Shown in pieces: positions 6,654-7,591 of a stretch of 7,591 bases of DNA (position 1 is the first letter of the stretch; each line of letters opens with the position of its first letter). The notes under the pieces are model-generated. The model worked only from the letters and a program-made list of their open reading frames with translations. It was not told the DNA's origin and did no database searches. The position numbers and the translations under genes are program-made. The DNA comes from Cyanobacteria bacterium OH_PDB_112 (GTDB lineage Bacteria; Cyanobacteriota; Vampirovibrionia; Gastranaerophilales; CAJFVJ01): positions 1 to 7,591 of the forward strand of contig JAEWLZ010000165.1 of assembly GCA_023457295.1 (NCBI GenBank). Reading direction: 5' to 3'.

Positions 6654-7591
6654 AATATTTTCTAAAAATAGCACAAAAAAAACTTTACGATTTATTAAAC
6701 AGTCATATAGATTGGATTGATGGATATAGGCAGATGATAATTAATAATTTGGATAATTCAAAGCAAATAAAATCGCAGAAATTTTTGCATAATAAAAATC
6801 TAACACCAAGAATTATAGTAACTCCGAAAGAAGTGGATTTGAAGGATTTTCTCTTTCATTATCCTGTATTTAAGTCAAATGTGGCTTTTGGGGCAAACCA
6901 TGCAGAAGGACATGTTCCTTCAGGTGAAACGCAAGCTGTTTCGCACGATGCTAAGATGACGCTTTATTCGGTAAAAAAAGCATTAGATTTTGCTGATAGC
7001 GTAAACATGTATTTTAGATTTAAACCAGATAAAAAACAGATTGATGCAGCGGCAAGTCTTTATCACGGAGACGATACTATCGTTACTGCTCCGACAGGTA
7101 CAGGTAAAACTCTCATTGCCGAGTATATTATGAAGAAAAATATGGCAGAAGGCAAAGATACCGTTTATACTACGCCTTTAAAAGCTTTGTCAAACGAAAA
7201 ATACAGAGATTTTTGCAAAATGTTCGGTGAAGAAAATGTCGGGCTTTTGACAGGTGATATCAAAATCAATACCAGTGCGCCGATACAGGTCATGACAACA
7301 GAAATATATCGCAATAGGCTTATGGGAGAATCACATGAGACGCTTGCCCAAAAAAATAAACATCTTGCGACTGTAATTTATGATGAAGTTCATATGATTA
7401 ATGACCCTGAACGCGGAGAAATTTGGGAAACATCTATAATGTATACTCCTCCGCACGTTCAGCAGGTAGCTTTATCTGCTACGGTAGGTAATGATGATAA
7501 ATTTGAAAATTATTTTAATCGTATTTTGAAAGAAAAAAAATTAGAATCAGGAACTGAAGATTTGCGAGAAGCAAGGCTTATACATGTTTCG
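6629..7591 (+). CDS. Ski2-like DEVH-box helicase, N-terminal part, 3' end missing
   Basis: The frame is open to the right edge, giving 321 codons from ATG 6629. The visible part is an N-terminal extension followed by RecA-like domain 1 of a superfamily 2 RNA helicase. A Q-motif-like FKPDKKQ ends at 7039. Motif I, APTGTGKT, is at 7088-7111; motif Ia, TTPLKALSN, at 7169-7195; a TTEIYRNRL segment (Ib region) at 7295-7321; motif II, DEVH, at 7382-7393, followed by MINDPERGEIWE; and motif III, SAT, at 7475-7483. DEVH plus the ND.ERG..WE context points to the Ski2/Mtr4/HelY/ISE2 group, which unwinds structured RNA; the cellular substrate here is unknown. The start is unsure. ATG 6590 is in frame but only 25 nt from the divergent epimerase start, ATG 6629 has no clear binding site, and ATG 6734 has a weak one (GGA at 6722). 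Domain 2 and the C-terminal domain lie outside the window. Confidence 0.88.
   Translation, partial: MFLCKDLSKYFLKIAQKKLYDLLNSHIDWIDGYRQMIINNLDNSKQIKSQKFLHNKNLTPRIIVTPKEVDLKDFLFHYPVFKSNVAFGANHAEGHVPSGETQAVSHDAKMTLYSVKKALDFADSVNMYFRFKPDKKQIDAAASLYHGDDTIVTAPTGTGKTLIAEYIMKKNMAEGKDTVYTTPLKALSNEKYRDFCKMFGEENVGLLTGDIKINTSAPIQVMTTEIYRNRLMGESHETLAQKNKHLATVIYDEVHMINDPERGEIWETSIMYTPPHVQQVALSATVGNDDKFENYFNRILKEKKLESGTEDLREARLIHVS

Overview
The window is a low-GC bacterial chromosome segment with four complete or right-truncated genes around one left-truncated gene. In order they are a three-gene operon for a split (archaeal-type) glutamate synthase on the + strand, a membrane-anchored PAS sensor histidine kinase on the + strand, a UDP-GlcNAc 2-epimerase (WecB/MnaA type) on the - strand, and the 5' part of a Ski2-like DEVH-box helicase on the + strand that runs off the right edge. 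I see no tRNA, rRNA, CRISPR array, insertion sequence or phage gene.

Glutamate synthase, positions 1-3591. Three tightly coupled genes encode, in turn, the class II glutamine amidotransferase subunit, the FMN/[3Fe-4S] synthase subunit with an N-terminal two-[4Fe-4S] ferredoxin domain, and the GXGXG subunit with a C-terminal two-[4Fe-4S] ferredoxin domain. The gene order repeats the domain order of the single-chain GltB enzyme. Ammonia released from glutamine by the first subunit would be used by the second to aminate 2-oxoglutarate, with electrons relayed through the clusters. No NAD(P)H-binding GltD-type subunit is in the window, so the electron donor is not visible here.

Region 3592-5449. 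A 220-bp AT-rich spacer with no convincing intrinsic terminator leads into a 545-residue sensor kinase (two membrane helices, two PAS domains, HisKA, HATPase). No response regulator is next to it, so it is an orphan within this window. Its stop codon overlaps the stop of the convergent epimerase gene.

Region 5446-7591. The epimerase gene stands alone, with no other polysaccharide gene beside it. It is divergent from a helicase whose N-terminal RecA domain is fully visible (motifs I, Ia, Ib, DEVH, SAT). The start of the helicase is uncertain and its promoter must be very close to, or overlap, that of the epimerase.

Organism. The AT-rich sequence, TTG start, TAA/TAG stops, split glutamate synthase and Ski2-type helicase suggest a low-GC bacterium outside the common model groups. 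Ski2-like helicases of this kind are known from Cyanobacteria, chloroplasts and Actinobacteria, so a low-GC relative of Cyanobacteria (Vampirovibrionia/Gastranaerophilales) is a reasonable guess. This is inference only. Most of the window looks like ordinary chromosomal content; I do not see a clearly new system.
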